DNA of 64,000 bases from the NCBI GenBank assembly GCA_963782415.1, contig CAWAJT010000004.1:558001-622000 (forward strand), in the 5' to 3' direction. Positions 42,477-50,728 of this stretch are shown piece by piece. Each line of letters starts with the position of its first letter. Position 1 is the stretch's first letter. A model generated the notes under the pieces. It was not told where the DNA came from. It saw nothing but the letters and a program-made list of their open reading frames with translations, and ran no database searches. Position numbers and translations under genes: made by a program. This DNA comes from Bog-473 sp963782415 (GTDB taxonomy: Bacteria; Actinomycetota; Acidimicrobiia; Acidimicrobiales; RAAP-2).

Positions 42477-43439
42477 TCACAGAGGGAACGTGGGCGGCAA
42501 CGCGCCGCTGTCCAGGATGTTCGTGCCCAGCTGGCGGGTCAGGAGGCTTCCCGCTCCGAGCAGCTGGTCCAGCACCAGCATGCGACGGATGTAGAGGTGC
42601 AGCGGGTGCTCCGTCGTGAAGCCGATGCCCGCCAACACCTGCTGGCAATGGCGCGCTGCGCTGCGGGCCGAACGACCGGCGAACGCCTTGGCCATGCCGG
42701 CTGTGACGGGGGAGGGGTCGTCCCAGGTTGCGTCGAGCAGGGCGGCGGCGGCCTCAATGGCGACGAGGGCCTCGGCCAGTCGGTGACGCACGGCCTGGAA
42801 GGTTGCGATCGGGCGCCCGAACTGAATGCGCTCCAGTGCGTGCACCCGCGCCAGTTCGAGCGTGGCGCGTGCCGCGCCGACAAGCTCGGAGCCGAGGGCC
42901 AACTGGCCCAGGACCACGGCGCTGTTCCAGTCGACCGGCCACGCTCCGGTCGTGGCGGCGACGTCGATTGCGCCCGTCACCTCCACGAGGCCCAGCGCGG
43001 GGTCGAGGCCCTGTACGGCCCGGTGCTGCAGCGAGGACCGTGCGACGAGGCACGCCGTGGCGTCGACGCCGACGCCTGTGCGTGCCACCACGAGTGCCTC
43101 CTCGGAACGCCCGAATGCGCCGGTGCCCACTCCCCGGATATCCCACCGGTCGGCGCTGCACCGCCCCGGTGGGTCACAGCCCCGCAGCGCGGGCAGGACG
43201 ACGGCGATGGCGCCACCGCGGCGTCCGAGCGCGTCGGCGAGTAGCCGGTCCAATGCGCCTGACGTGGCATGCGCAGAGCCGAGACATTCGAAGAGCACGC
43301 AGACAGCGGTGGCGGGGTCGGCGTCGAGTGCGTCGTCCCAACCGAGATCCTCGAGCGCTGCATCGAGCGCGACGTCGTCTTGCGACTCGGTGGCGTGCCG
43401 CACGCTGTTCGAGAAGAGCACGCGTTCGTTGGCTTCCAT
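42477..43439 (-). CDS. Acyl-CoA dehydrogenase, divergent small subunit type
   Basis: 320 aa, ATG 43439 overlapping the partner gene stop (TGATG). Only the C-terminal helical domain is clear (ALERIQFGRPIATFQAVRHR, HCQQVLAGIGFTTEHPLHLY). The N-terminal half is degenerate and lacks the flavin motifs. It therefore looks like the non-catalytic half of a heteromeric dehydrogenase formed with the 43439 product, as for the 28127/29188 pair. Confidence 0.82.
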   Translation of the reverse strand: MEANERVLFSNSVRHATESQDDVALDAALEDLGWDDALDADPATAVCVLFECLGSAHATSGALDRLLADALGRRGGAIAVVLPALRGCDPPGRCSADRWDIRGVGTGAFGRSEEALVVARTGVGVDATACLVARSSLQHRAVQGLDPALGLVEVTGAIDVAATTGAWPVDWNSAVVLGQLALGSELVGAARATLELARVHALERIQFGRPIATFQAVRHRLAEALVAIEAAAALLDATWDDPSPVTAGMAKAFAGRSARSAARHCQQVLAGIGFTTEHPLHLYIRRMLVLDQLLGAGSLLTRQLGTNILDSGALPPTFPL

Positions 43440-44569
43440 CACCGGTCGGCGCCGAGGTCGAGGAGGCGGCGGGCGATGATATTGCGTTGCACCTCGGCGC
43501 TGCCGCCGTAGATGGTCGCAGCGCGGGAGTAGAGGAACTCGGCCCGCCAGCGTCGGCTGACCGGGTCGTCGCCCAGCGCGATGTCGGCGCCGAGCCCTTC
43601 GGCCACGAGGTCGAACACTGTCTGCTCGGCTGTCGCCACGAGCACCTTGTCGATGGAGGTCTCGGCCCCGAGGGTCTCGCCGGCAGCCAGCCTCCGTTGC
43701 GTCCCCCTGGACCGGGCGCGGAACGCCCACAACAGCTGGGTGGCTTCGCCCACCGCGGCGGGGTCGAGTGTGCCGGCGGGGGCCAGGGCGAGAAGCTGGT
43801 GCAGTCGTCGCTGCAGGTACGAGGCCCGATGCCACAACGCCGTGCTGCGCTCGTAGGGCAGCAGGTCCATGGCGATGGACCAGCCCTGGTCGACCTCGCC
43901 CAGGACGCGATCGCCCGGCACCAGCACGTCGTCGAAGAAGACCTCGCAGAATTCACGTGCCCCGTGCATCGTCTCAATCGGCCGGACGGTGATGCCGGCG
44001 CTGTCCATGTCAACGAACAGCGCGGTGATCCCCCGGTGTGCTGACTCCGCCGTCCCGGTGCGCGTCAGCAGCACGCACCGCTGTGCATACTGCGCCAAGC
44101 TCGTCCAGACCTTTTGGCCGTTGATCCTCCAGGCGTCACCATCTCGGGTGGCGCAGCAGGCGAGCGACGCCAAGTTGGAGCCGGTCCCCGGTTCGGAGAA
44201 GCCCTGGCACCAGATCTCCTCACCCCGCAGCAGGCGCGGCACCATTGCTGCGGCCAAAGGTGCTGGTGCGTAGTCGATCATGGTCGGGGCCAACACCTCG
44301 GGCATGGAGTAGATGCCCGGCTCGACGAGATCGCGGCCTGTGAGGATCTCTCCGAGGTAGGCGCGCAGCAGGTTGGAGCCTCCCAGGCCGCCGACGCGCT
44401 CGGGCCAGCCCATGCGCATGAATCCTGCGTCGTAGGAGAGCCGCATCACCTTCCGCAGCTGCGCCATCTGGTCGTCCAGTGTCCCGATCCCCTCGAAGGA
44501 GGGGGCAAGCTCGCCGGCGTGCGCGTCCAGCCACTCGTTGACGGCGATCTTGAAGGCGTCGAGCTCCAC
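43439..44569 (-). CDS. Acyl-CoA dehydrogenase, likely partner subunit
   Basis: 376 aa, GTG 44569. IWCQGFSEPGTGSNLASL, WRINGQKVWTSLAQYAQRCV, GAREFCEVFFDDVLVPGDRV, and the C-terminal YSRAATIYGGSAEVQRNIIA. It carries the flavin-loop signatures missing from its neighbour at 42477. Probably the active subunit of an alpha2beta2 enzyme for a bulky acyl-CoA. Confidence 0.87.
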   Translation of the reverse strand: MELDAFKIAVNEWLDAHAGELAPSFEGIGTLDDQMAQLRKVMRLSYDAGFMRMGWPERVGGLGGSNLLRAYLGEILTGRDLVEPGIYSMPEVLAPTMIDYAPAPLAAAMVPRLLRGEEIWCQGFSEPGTGSNLASLACCATRDGDAWRINGQKVWTSLAQYAQRCVLLTRTGTAESAHRGITALFVDMDSAGITVRPIETMHGAREFCEVFFDDVLVPGDRVLGEVDQGWSIAMDLLPYERSTALWHRASYLQRRLHQLLALAPAGTLDPAAVGEATQLLWAFRARSRGTQRRLAAGETLGAETSIDKVLVATAEQTVFDLVAEGLGADIALGDDPVSRRWRAEFLYSRAATIYGGSAEVQRNIIARRLLDLGADR

Positions 44570-44594
44570 TGCGTCCGCCGTCAGCCGTCCGCCG

Positions 44595-45036
44595 TCAGCC
44601 GGCCGCGTCCGCCGAGGGCGCCGGGCGGGTGGGGTCGTGGGGCTTTCCCGAGTCGCGTGCGCCGCTGCGGCGGAGGAAGGTCATGGCGCGCGTGTGCAGG
44701 CGCCACCCCTGGGGCGTCCGCCGGTAGGTGTCTGTGTAGTAGCCGATGCGCATGTCGTGGGTGGTCTGGTCGACGAAGCACAGTGTCTGTTGGCCCGAGC
44801 CGGTGTCGCCGTCGAACTGCAAGACCGGCGTGCCGGTGAGGAAGAGGCCCTTGGGCGCCGCCCGCACCGAGCGCGGGGAAGTCGCCCAAGGCGTAGGTGT
44901 CGCCAAATGCGCTGTAGGTGCCGTCGGGGGTGAAGACCTCAATGACCGCGTCGACGTCGTCGCGTGTCATGGCGATGGCATAGCGGGCCAGCAGCTGTTC
45001 GACCTCGGTGATGTCAGCGATCTCGAACTGGTCCAT
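44595..45036 (-). pseudogene. SnoaL-like / NTF2-fold protein, interrupted by one frameshift
   Basis: ATG 45036. Frame one reads MDQFEIADITEVEQLLARYA through FTPDGTYSAFGDTYALGDFP. The continuation, RSVRAAPKGLFLTGTPVLQF and then YTDTYRRTPQGWRLHTRAMT, lies in another frame. One extra C in TTCCCCGCGC near 44878-44884 explains it. The repaired protein, about 146 aa, is a standard SnoaL_4-type domain. It lies upstream of the paired acyl-CoA dehydrogenases on the same strand. Sequencing error and real decay cannot be separated here. Confidence 0.75.
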
Positions 45037-45232
45037 GCGCCACGCTCTCCTTGGTCCTCTCCTGCCTGTGCAGGTGCCCCGCCCGGTACGCCGCGGTCAC
45101 GATAACAGCATTCTCATAAACTGCAATTGCCTGTGTAGCTGGGATTGAACGGGTTCGACAAGGCGACCGGGCAGGCCTGCGGCCCGCGGAAGCGCATTTG
45201 CAGATTTTCGTCGCCATGGCGGCGGGACTGGG

Positions 45233-45247
45233 GAGAGTCGTACTCTC
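45233..45247. promoter_or_regulatory. Perfect palindrome GAGAGT-CGT-ACTCTC upstream of a TetR gene
   Basis: 6-bp arms with a 3-bp spacer, 31 bp before ATG 45279. Placement fits an autoregulatory TetR operator. The rest of the 242-bp divergent gap (45037-45278) shows no gene or RNA that I can recognise. Confidence 0.55.
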
Positions 45248-45278
45248 AAATAGGGGAAACAGGCGTTAAGCTGACGGG

Positions 45279-45995
45279 ATGTCAGTTGACGACCCTTCGG
45301 CAGGGGCTGCAGCCACCGAACCAGTCCGGCGGCGTGATCTGGCCGTGGCCCGGTCCCTGGACTCGGCCCGGCTCCGGAGTGAGGGGCGGGTGCAGCGCTT
45401 CCTCGACGCCGGCTTCGAGTTGCTGGCCCGGGCCGAATCGGGCAAGGAATTCACCGTCCAGGAGGTGGTGGACCGCTCGGGTCAGTCGCTTCGGAGCTTC
45501 TATCAGTACTTCGCCGGCAAGCACGAACTGCTCCTCGCCCTCTTCGACGAGGCGATCCTGTCGACCGCGGACCGGCTGGAGGAGCAGCTGAACCAGCAGA
45601 GCTCGCCCCTCGAGCGGCTCCATTGCTTCGTGATCGAGTACTACCGCATGTGCCTGCCGGCACCCAAGGGTCGGACGTCGAAGAACAATCCCACACCCGT
45701 CATGGCCGAGTTCTGCCATCAGTTGCTCACGGCGCACCAGACCGAGGCGTCGCGGGCGTTCGTCCCGCTGGTCACCCTCTTGGAGTCCGTGCTCGACGAC
45801 GCCGCGGCATCGGGGGACGTGCCGCCGGGCTTGCGCCATGCCGAGGTGGCGGGCGTCATCCTGTCGACGATCATGTTCAACGCGGCCTATGCGCACACCA
45901 TCAGTGGCAGCGAGGAGCCCCCCGATGGCGACCACGCGGCCACGCAGCTCTGGGACTTCCTGTCGGCCGGCCTGCTGACCCGTCGGCCCGGCTGA
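45279..45995 (+). CDS. TetR-family transcriptional regulator
   Basis: 238 aa, ATG 45279. The HTH region is RVQRFLDAGFELLARAE through FTVQEVVDRSGQSLRSFYQY and FAGKHEL. There is a long N-terminal arm (about 35 residues) before the HTH, as in regulators of this branch. Divergent from the SnoaL/acyl-CoA dehydrogenase operon and convergent with the LLM gene; it may repress itself and the divergent operon through the palindrome at 45233. Confidence 0.87.
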   Translation: MSVDDPSAGAAATEPVRRRDLAVARSLDSARLRSEGRVQRFLDAGFELLARAESGKEFTVQEVVDRSGQSLRSFYQYFAGKHELLLALFDEAILSTADRLEEQLNQQSSPLERLHCFVIEYYRMCLPAPKGRTSKNNPTPVMAEFCHQLLTAHQTEASRAFVPLVTLLESVLDDAAASGDVPPGLRHAEVAGVILSTIMFNAAYAHTISGSEEPPDGDHAATQLWDFLSAGLLTRRPG

Positions 45996-46013
45996 CCCGC
46001 CGGATCCTCGATC

Positions 46014-46973
46014 TCAGTGGCGCAGTGAGGGCGCGACCGCCGCGAGGAACTCGCGGGTCCGCTCCGCCGAAGCCTTGATGGCGTCCCGCCCTTCACCCAG
46101 TGGCACCACGCGGGCGTTGAAATCGGTGAGGCCGGCGTCGGCGAAGCTGCGCAAACGCTTCTCCATGGTGGCCTCGCTCCCGCAGACCAGGACGTCACCG
46201 ATGTTCTTGGCGTCGCCGTGCTCCATGAGCCGCACGTAGTTCGGCGACGCCTCGACCTCGCTCAGGGTGCGGTTGGTGCGCTCGACGGCGGCGTCGACCT
46301 CGTCGTCACGACACAGGCACACCGGGACGCCGGCCAAGACGCGGGGAGCCGGGCGGCCCGCCGCTTCGGCGGCTCTGGTGATGGTCGGCACGACGTGCGA
46401 CGCGATAGTGCGCTCGTCGGCGAGCCAGAGGGTGGTACCCGCAGCGCGCTCTCCCGCCAGCCGCAACATCACGGGCCCCAACGCCGCAATCATGACGGGC
46501 GTCGGTGCAATGTCGGTGATGTCGAGCGGGTTGTTGATGGTGAAGAGATCGTTCTCGACCTCGACGCGGCCTGGGCCGCGCAGCGCTTGGTCGAGGACGT
46601 CGAGATAGCAGCGCATCGTCGTGGCCTGCCGCTCGTAGGGCAGTCCCAGCATCTCTTGGATGATCCAGTGGTGCGACACGCCAAGGCCGAGGGTGAAACG
46701 CCCCTCGCACACGGCCTGGTTGGAGAGCGCCTGCTGGGCCAACACGATCGGGTGCCGCGGCTGCAGCGGGACGATGGCTGTACCGACCTCGATGCGCGAA
46801 GTCGCCATGCCGATGAGCGTGGCTGCCGTCATGACGTCGAACTCGTCGGGGATCTGCGGCGTCCACACCGAGTCCAGGCCGGCCTGGTCGGCCCAGCGGG
46901 CGTCGGCCTGGAGCTTCTCCACCTTGGTGGCATACCGACCCCGGTCGGCGCTCACCTGAAGTCCGATGCGCAC
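46014..46973 (-). CDS. F420-type luciferase-like (LLM) oxidoreductase
   Basis: 319 aa, ATG 46973. VWTPQIPDEFDVMTAATLIG, TSRIEVGTAIVPLQPRHPIV, RFTLGLGVSHHWIIQEMLGL and VMIAALGPVMLRLAGERAAG. The GVSH-H motif and length match F420-dependent LLM proteins of actinobacteria. The substrate is unknown. Single gene, divergent from the SDR-TauD operon. Confidence 0.85.
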   Translation of the reverse strand: MRIGLQVSADRGRYATKVEKLQADARWADQAGLDSVWTPQIPDEFDVMTAATLIGMATSRIEVGTAIVPLQPRHPIVLAQQALSNQAVCEGRFTLGLGVSHHWIIQEMLGLPYERQATTMRCYLDVLDQALRGPGRVEVENDLFTINNPLDITDIAPTPVMIAALGPVMLRLAGERAAGTTLWLADERTIASHVVPTITRAAEAAGRPAPRVLAGVPVCLCRDDEVDAAVERTNRTLSEVEASPNYVRLMEHGDAKNIGDVLVCGSEATMEKRLRSFADAGLTDFNARVVPLGEGRDAIKASAERTREFLAAVAPSLRH

Positions 46974-47047
46974 GGGAGCCTCCTCTCCGTCCGGAAATGA
47001 CGTTCTCAGTAACAGTACATGGTGCTATCTTCAACTGCTAGGGACGC

Positions 47048-47076
47048 TTGACAAGATTTTGCACTGTCAATAACAT
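47048..47076 (+). promoter_or_regulatory. Strong sigma70-like promoter with embedded inverted repeat
   Basis: TTGACA (47048-47053), 17 bp, TAACAT (47071-47076): a perfect -35, ideal spacing and 4 of 6 at the -10. TTGACA and TGTCAA (47065-47070) also form an inverted repeat across the spacer, so a repressor site may be built in. It drives SDR 47170 and the genes after it. Confidence 0.65.
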
Positions 47077-47169
47077 CCGCTCACTCTACCGGCACCAATT
47101 CGCGCGGGCGGGGCCGGGCGAAGGAAGGCTGAACGAAGGGGAGGCCGGTATGGAAAGCGGGACTCGTCG

Positions 47170-47913
47170 GTGAGCCGGGTCGCGGTGGTCACCGGAGGTG
47201 GGTCCGGCATGGGGCGGGCCATCTGCCACCACCTGGCGCGACAGGGACGCCGGGTGGCGGTGCTCGACATCAACGGCGACGCCGCCGGCGAGGTCGCCAA
47301 AGAGGTGGAGGCCGAGGGCGGGAGCGCACGCGGAGCCCGGGTCGACGTGAGCGACCGCGCCGCCATCGACGCCGCGCTGGACGGGGTCCGGTCCGCCTTC
47401 GGGCCGATCGCAATCATGGTGACCAGCGCCGGCATCGAGGGCTTCGAGGACTTCCTCGAGATCGAGGCGGCGACATGGGACCGCATGCTGGCCGTGAACC
47501 TGACGGGCACCTTCCACTGCCTGCAGGCCGCGGTTCCCGACATGATGGAGGAGAAGTGGGGGAGGATCGTCACAATCTCCTCGTCCTCGGCGCAGTCGGG
47601 CACGCGACGCATGTCGCACTACGTCGCGTCAAAGGGCGGCGTCATCGCGCTGACCAAGGCGTTGGCGCTCGACTTGGCGCCGTATGGGATCACGGTGAAC
47701 ACCATCCCGCCCGGTGTCATCGACACGCCCATGATGCGACGACCCATGGAGTCAGGAGCCATGGCCAGCATGGAGCAGGTGCTGGCGCGGGCCCCGCTCG
47801 GACGCGCCGGCACGCCCGACGACATCGCGGTCGCATGCGCCTTCCTGTGCTCCGACGAGGCGGGCTACATCACCGGTCAGCAGATCAACGTGAACGGCGG
47901 CTGGTACCTATGA
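47170..47913 (+). CDS. Short-chain dehydrogenase/reductase (SDR)
   Basis: 247 aa, GTG 47170. TGGGSGMG cofactor motif, LDIN after beta2 (NAD preference), TSAG, TISSSSAQSG, HYVASK, GYITGQQINVNGGWYL. It is a paralogue of the SDRs at 5016 and 13365. First gene of an operon with a TauD-type dioxygenase (10-bp gap) and an amidohydrolase (9-bp gap). Confidence 0.88.
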   Translation: MSRVAVVTGGGSGMGRAICHHLARQGRRVAVLDINGDAAGEVAKEVEAEGGSARGARVDVSDRAAIDAALDGVRSAFGPIAIMVTSAGIEGFEDFLEIEAATWDRMLAVNLTGTFHCLQAAVPDMMEEKWGRIVTISSSSAQSGTRRMSHYVASKGGVIALTKALALDLAPYGITVNTIPPGVIDTPMMRRPMESGAMASMEQVLARAPLGRAGTPDDIAVACAFLCSDEAGYITGQQINVNGGWYL

Positions 47914-47923
47914 GAGAAGCACT

Positions 47924-48754
47924 ATGGCCACGTTGACGACAAAGAAGCTCGGGGCGAACGTGGGCGCCGAGGTGCTCGGGGTCGATGCCGAGCAATTGCT
48001 CTCGGATGCCACGTTGCCCAAGGCGTGCATGGAGGCGCTCGAGGAGAGCGGGGTCCTGGTGTTTCGCGCCCTGCACATCGATGACGACACCCAGGTCGCC
48101 TTTTCGAAGCGGCTCGACGACGTCGGCAAGGTCGAGCCTGCCGCGCCGCCGCGGATCTTCAACGTCACGCTCGATCCGACCAAGAGCTCCACCGCGGCCT
48201 ACCTCCGGGGAACTGTCTACTGGCACATCGACGGCGCGCAGGACGACGTCCCGAGCAAGGCGACCACCCTCAGCGCGCACGTGATCTCCAAAGAAGGGGG
48301 TGAGACGGAATTCGCCAGCACGTACGCGGCCTACGACGATCTCACCGAGGCCGAGAAGAAGCAGTACGACGACCTGCGGGTCGTGCACTCCCTGGAGGCC
48401 TCCCAGCGCTTGGTCTTCCCCGACCCCAACCCCGAGCAGCTGGCCGCGTGGCGTTCCAAACCCGACAGGGACCACCCCTTGGTCTGGCGGCACCGGTCGG
48501 GTCGGCGCTCCCTGGTGCTCGGTGCGTCGGCCTCCCACGTGGTCGGCATGGACCGGGCCGAGGGCAAGGCGCTCCTCGACGACCTGCTCGAACGGTCGAC
48601 CGCGCCCGAGCGCGTGTACCGGCACGAGTGGCAGGTCGGTGACCTGGTCATCTGGGACAACACCGGCGTCATGCATCGGGTGCACCCCTATGACCCCGCC
48701 TCGGGCCGCGAGATGCACCGCACCACCATGAGCGGCGACGAGCCGATCCGTTAG
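47924..48754 (+). CDS. TauD/TfdA-family Fe(II)/2-oxoglutarate dioxygenase
   Basis: 276 aa, ATG 47924. The iron-binding triad is H101-x-D103 (WHIDGA) and a distal His in MHRVHPYD (H254), with the 2-oxoglutarate-binding Arg near 266 (HRTTMSG). The fold and size match the taurine/2,4-D/alkylsulfatase group, which hydroxylates a C-H bond next to a heteroatom, releasing it. Substrate unknown. It shares an operon with an SDR and an amidohydrolase-like protein. Confidence 0.9.
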   Translation: MATLTTKKLGANVGAEVLGVDAEQLLSDATLPKACMEALEESGVLVFRALHIDDDTQVAFSKRLDDVGKVEPAAPPRIFNVTLDPTKSSTAAYLRGTVYWHIDGAQDDVPSKATTLSAHVISKEGGETEFASTYAAYDDLTEAEKKQYDDLRVVHSLEASQRLVFPDPNPEQLAAWRSKPDRDHPLVWRHRSGRRSLVLGASASHVVGMDRAEGKALLDDLLERSTAPERVYRHEWQVGDLVIWDNTGVMHRVHPYDPASGREMHRTTMSGDEPIR

Positions 48755-48763
48755 GAGAAGCCG

Positions 48764-50008
48764 ATGAGTGACGTGACGATTCTGCGCGCCGACCGCTGGG
48801 TCGACGTCGGGGCGGGTGAGGTGCGCTCCCCGGCCATGCTCGTCGTGGACGGCAACGAGATCGTCGCCGTGAACCCCTCCGAGCTCCCCAGCCCCGCCAC
48901 TGAGATCGACCTCGGCGACGTGACATTGCTGCCCGGGCTCATGGACATGGAGCTCAACATGCTCATCGGTGGCCCCGGTGGCCCCGACGGGCTGCCGGAC
49001 CCGATGCACGGGGTGAAGGACTCGCCGGTGTACCGGACGCTGCGGGGCGTGGTGAATTGCCGCACGACGCTGCTGGCGGGTTTCACAACGGTACGGAACC
49101 TCGGTCTCATGGTGTACACGGGCGGCTTCTTGCTGGACGTGGACCTGGCCAAGGCGGTGGACAACGGCTGGTTCCCCGGGCCGCGCATCTTCCCCGCCGG
49201 TCACGCCATCACGCCGACCGGCGGCCACCTCGACCCCACGATGTTCCAAGGGCTCGCCCCGGGCATCATGCCGCAGAATGTGGAGTCGGGCATCGCCAAC
49301 GGCGTGTCCGAGGTCCGAAAGTCGGTGCGCTACCAGATGAAGCACGGGGCGAAGCTCATCAAGATCTCGGCCTCGGGCGGCGTCATGTCCTTCAGCTCTG
49401 CGGCCGGGGCCCAGCAGTACTCCGACGAGGAGCTCGAGGCAATCGTGGACGAGGCCCACCGCAACGGACTGCGCGTCGCCGCCCACGCCCACGGTGATGC
49501 CGGCATCCGCGCCTGCATCCGCGCCGGGGTCGATTGCATCGAGCACGGCTCGCTCGCCAGTGACGACACCATCGCGCTCATGGCGAAGTCCGGGACCTTC
49601 CTGGTCGGCACGACCGCGCTGGCCGACCACATGGCCATCGACCGCATCCATCCGATCCTGCAGAAGAAGGCGGCACAGATCTTCCCGCAGGCCCGTCAGA
49701 TGTTCGCCAAGGCGCTCGCTGCCGGCGTCAAGATCGCCTGCGGCTCCGATGCACCGGCGATCCCGCACGGCACGCAGGCCGACGAGCTCATCGCCATGGT
49801 GGACCGGGGCATGACGCCGATGCAGGCCCTGCAGGCGGCCACGCTCACGAGCGCGGACCTCGTCGAGCGCTCGCACGATCTGGGCCGGCTCGCTGCGGGC
49901 TACCTGGCCGACGTCATCGCCGTGCCTGGGGACCCGTCCGAGGACATCACGGTGACCAAGGATGTCCGCTTCGTCATGAAGGATGGACAGGTCTACAAGG
50001 GCACCTGA
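48764..50008 (+). CDS. Amidohydrolase-superfamily protein lacking the usual HxH metal motif
   Basis: 414 aa, ATG 48764 with AGGAGAAG upstream. The fold is clear: composite beta domain, LLPGLMDM, GFTTVRNLG, KLIKISASGGV (candidate bridging Lys, K200), AAHAHGDAGIR (H241, H243), CIEHGS (H261), GSDAP, and the C-terminal GRLAAGYLADVIAV. Family members begin strand 1 with DxHxH. Here it reads DMELNML, so both histidines are Glu63 and Asn65. The enzyme may be mononuclear or use a different ligand set. It probably hydrolyses an amide, lactone or cyclic ester. Confidence 0.85.
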   Translation: MSDVTILRADRWVDVGAGEVRSPAMLVVDGNEIVAVNPSELPSPATEIDLGDVTLLPGLMDMELNMLIGGPGGPDGLPDPMHGVKDSPVYRTLRGVVNCRTTLLAGFTTVRNLGLMVYTGGFLLDVDLAKAVDNGWFPGPRIFPAGHAITPTGGHLDPTMFQGLAPGIMPQNVESGIANGVSEVRKSVRYQMKHGAKLIKISASGGVMSFSSAAGAQQYSDEELEAIVDEAHRNGLRVAAHAHGDAGIRACIRAGVDCIEHGSLASDDTIALMAKSGTFLVGTTALADHMAIDRIHPILQKKAAQIFPQARQMFAKALAAGVKIACGSDAPAIPHGTQADELIAMVDRGMTPMQALQAATLTSADLVERSHDLGRLAAGYLADVIAVPGDPSEDITVTKDVRFVMKDGQVYKGT

Positions 50009-50142
50009 TCACACGCAGATCGCCCCGCCACGGCGCCGGAGTTGATAGAGAGGGGCATTGTCGCCGAAGATCCTGCGGGGGGCGAGGCCCGCCCGCGAAG
50101 CAGATCTGGTCTGGGCGACCGGTCAGTAAGGAAGGTTCGAGC

Positions 50143-50697
50143 GTGACGCACTTCATCCTGGGGGACTTGAGCGAGTCCTCCCTCAACATGGCTCTGCTCA
50201 TCCTACGGGTGACCGTCGGCGCCGTCTTCCTGGCCCACGGCATCAACCACATTTACGGCGGGGGCAAGATTGCCGGTACCGCGCGCTGGTTCGAGTCGCT
50301 CGGCATGAAGCCCGGCATCCTGCATGCCTGGATGGCCAGTCTGGTCGAGGTAGCGGCCGGGGCGGCCCTGGTCCTCGGCCTCTTCACGCCGATCGCCGCC
50401 GCCGGCGTGGTCGGAGTGATGCTGGTGGCCTTCATCACGAATCACATGAAGAACGGGTTCTTCATCTTCCGGCCCGGCGAGGGCTACGAGTACGTCATGA
50501 CCTTGACCCTCGTCGCGGTCGCCATCGGCACAATCGGGCCCGGTCAGTGGAGCATCGACGGGCACATCAGCGCGCTCCAACATCTGTGGGGCTGGCCCGG
50601 CTTCGGCATCGCGGTCGGTGCCGGAGGCCTCGGTGCGGCTGGTCTCCTCGCCGCCTACTGGCGCCCGGAGAAACCGGCCACGACCGACAACCCCTGA
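50143..50697 (+). CDS. DoxX-family membrane protein
   Basis: 184 aa, GTG 50143 with AAGGAAGG upstream. Four hydrophobic segments: MALLILRVTVGAVFLAHG, ASLVEVAAGAALVLGLF followed by TPIAAAGVVGVMLVAFI, MTLTLVAVAIGTIGPG and FGIAVGAGGLGAAGLLAAYW. DoxX proteins are integral membrane proteins linked to quinone or thiol redox; their exact role is often unclear. It lies 134 bp after the amidohydrolase on the same strand; the gap contains a GACCGGTC palindrome but no gene. Confidence 0.85.
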   Translation: MTHFILGDLSESSLNMALLILRVTVGAVFLAHGINHIYGGGKIAGTARWFESLGMKPGILHAWMASLVEVAAGAALVLGLFTPIAAAGVVGVMLVAFITNHMKNGFFIFRPGEGYEYVMTLTLVAVAIGTIGPGQWSIDGHISALQHLWGWPGFGIAVGAGGLGAAGLLAAYWRPEKPATTDNP

Positions 50698-50728
50698 GCG
50701 GGCCGGAGGCGTCTGATCGCTCTGGTGC

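Noticed and set aside
45121..45170. Possible tRNA-like stretch with GGGTTCGAC
   Set aside because: A TTCGA-like loop occurs but no acceptor stem, anticodon arm or proper spacing can be drawn.
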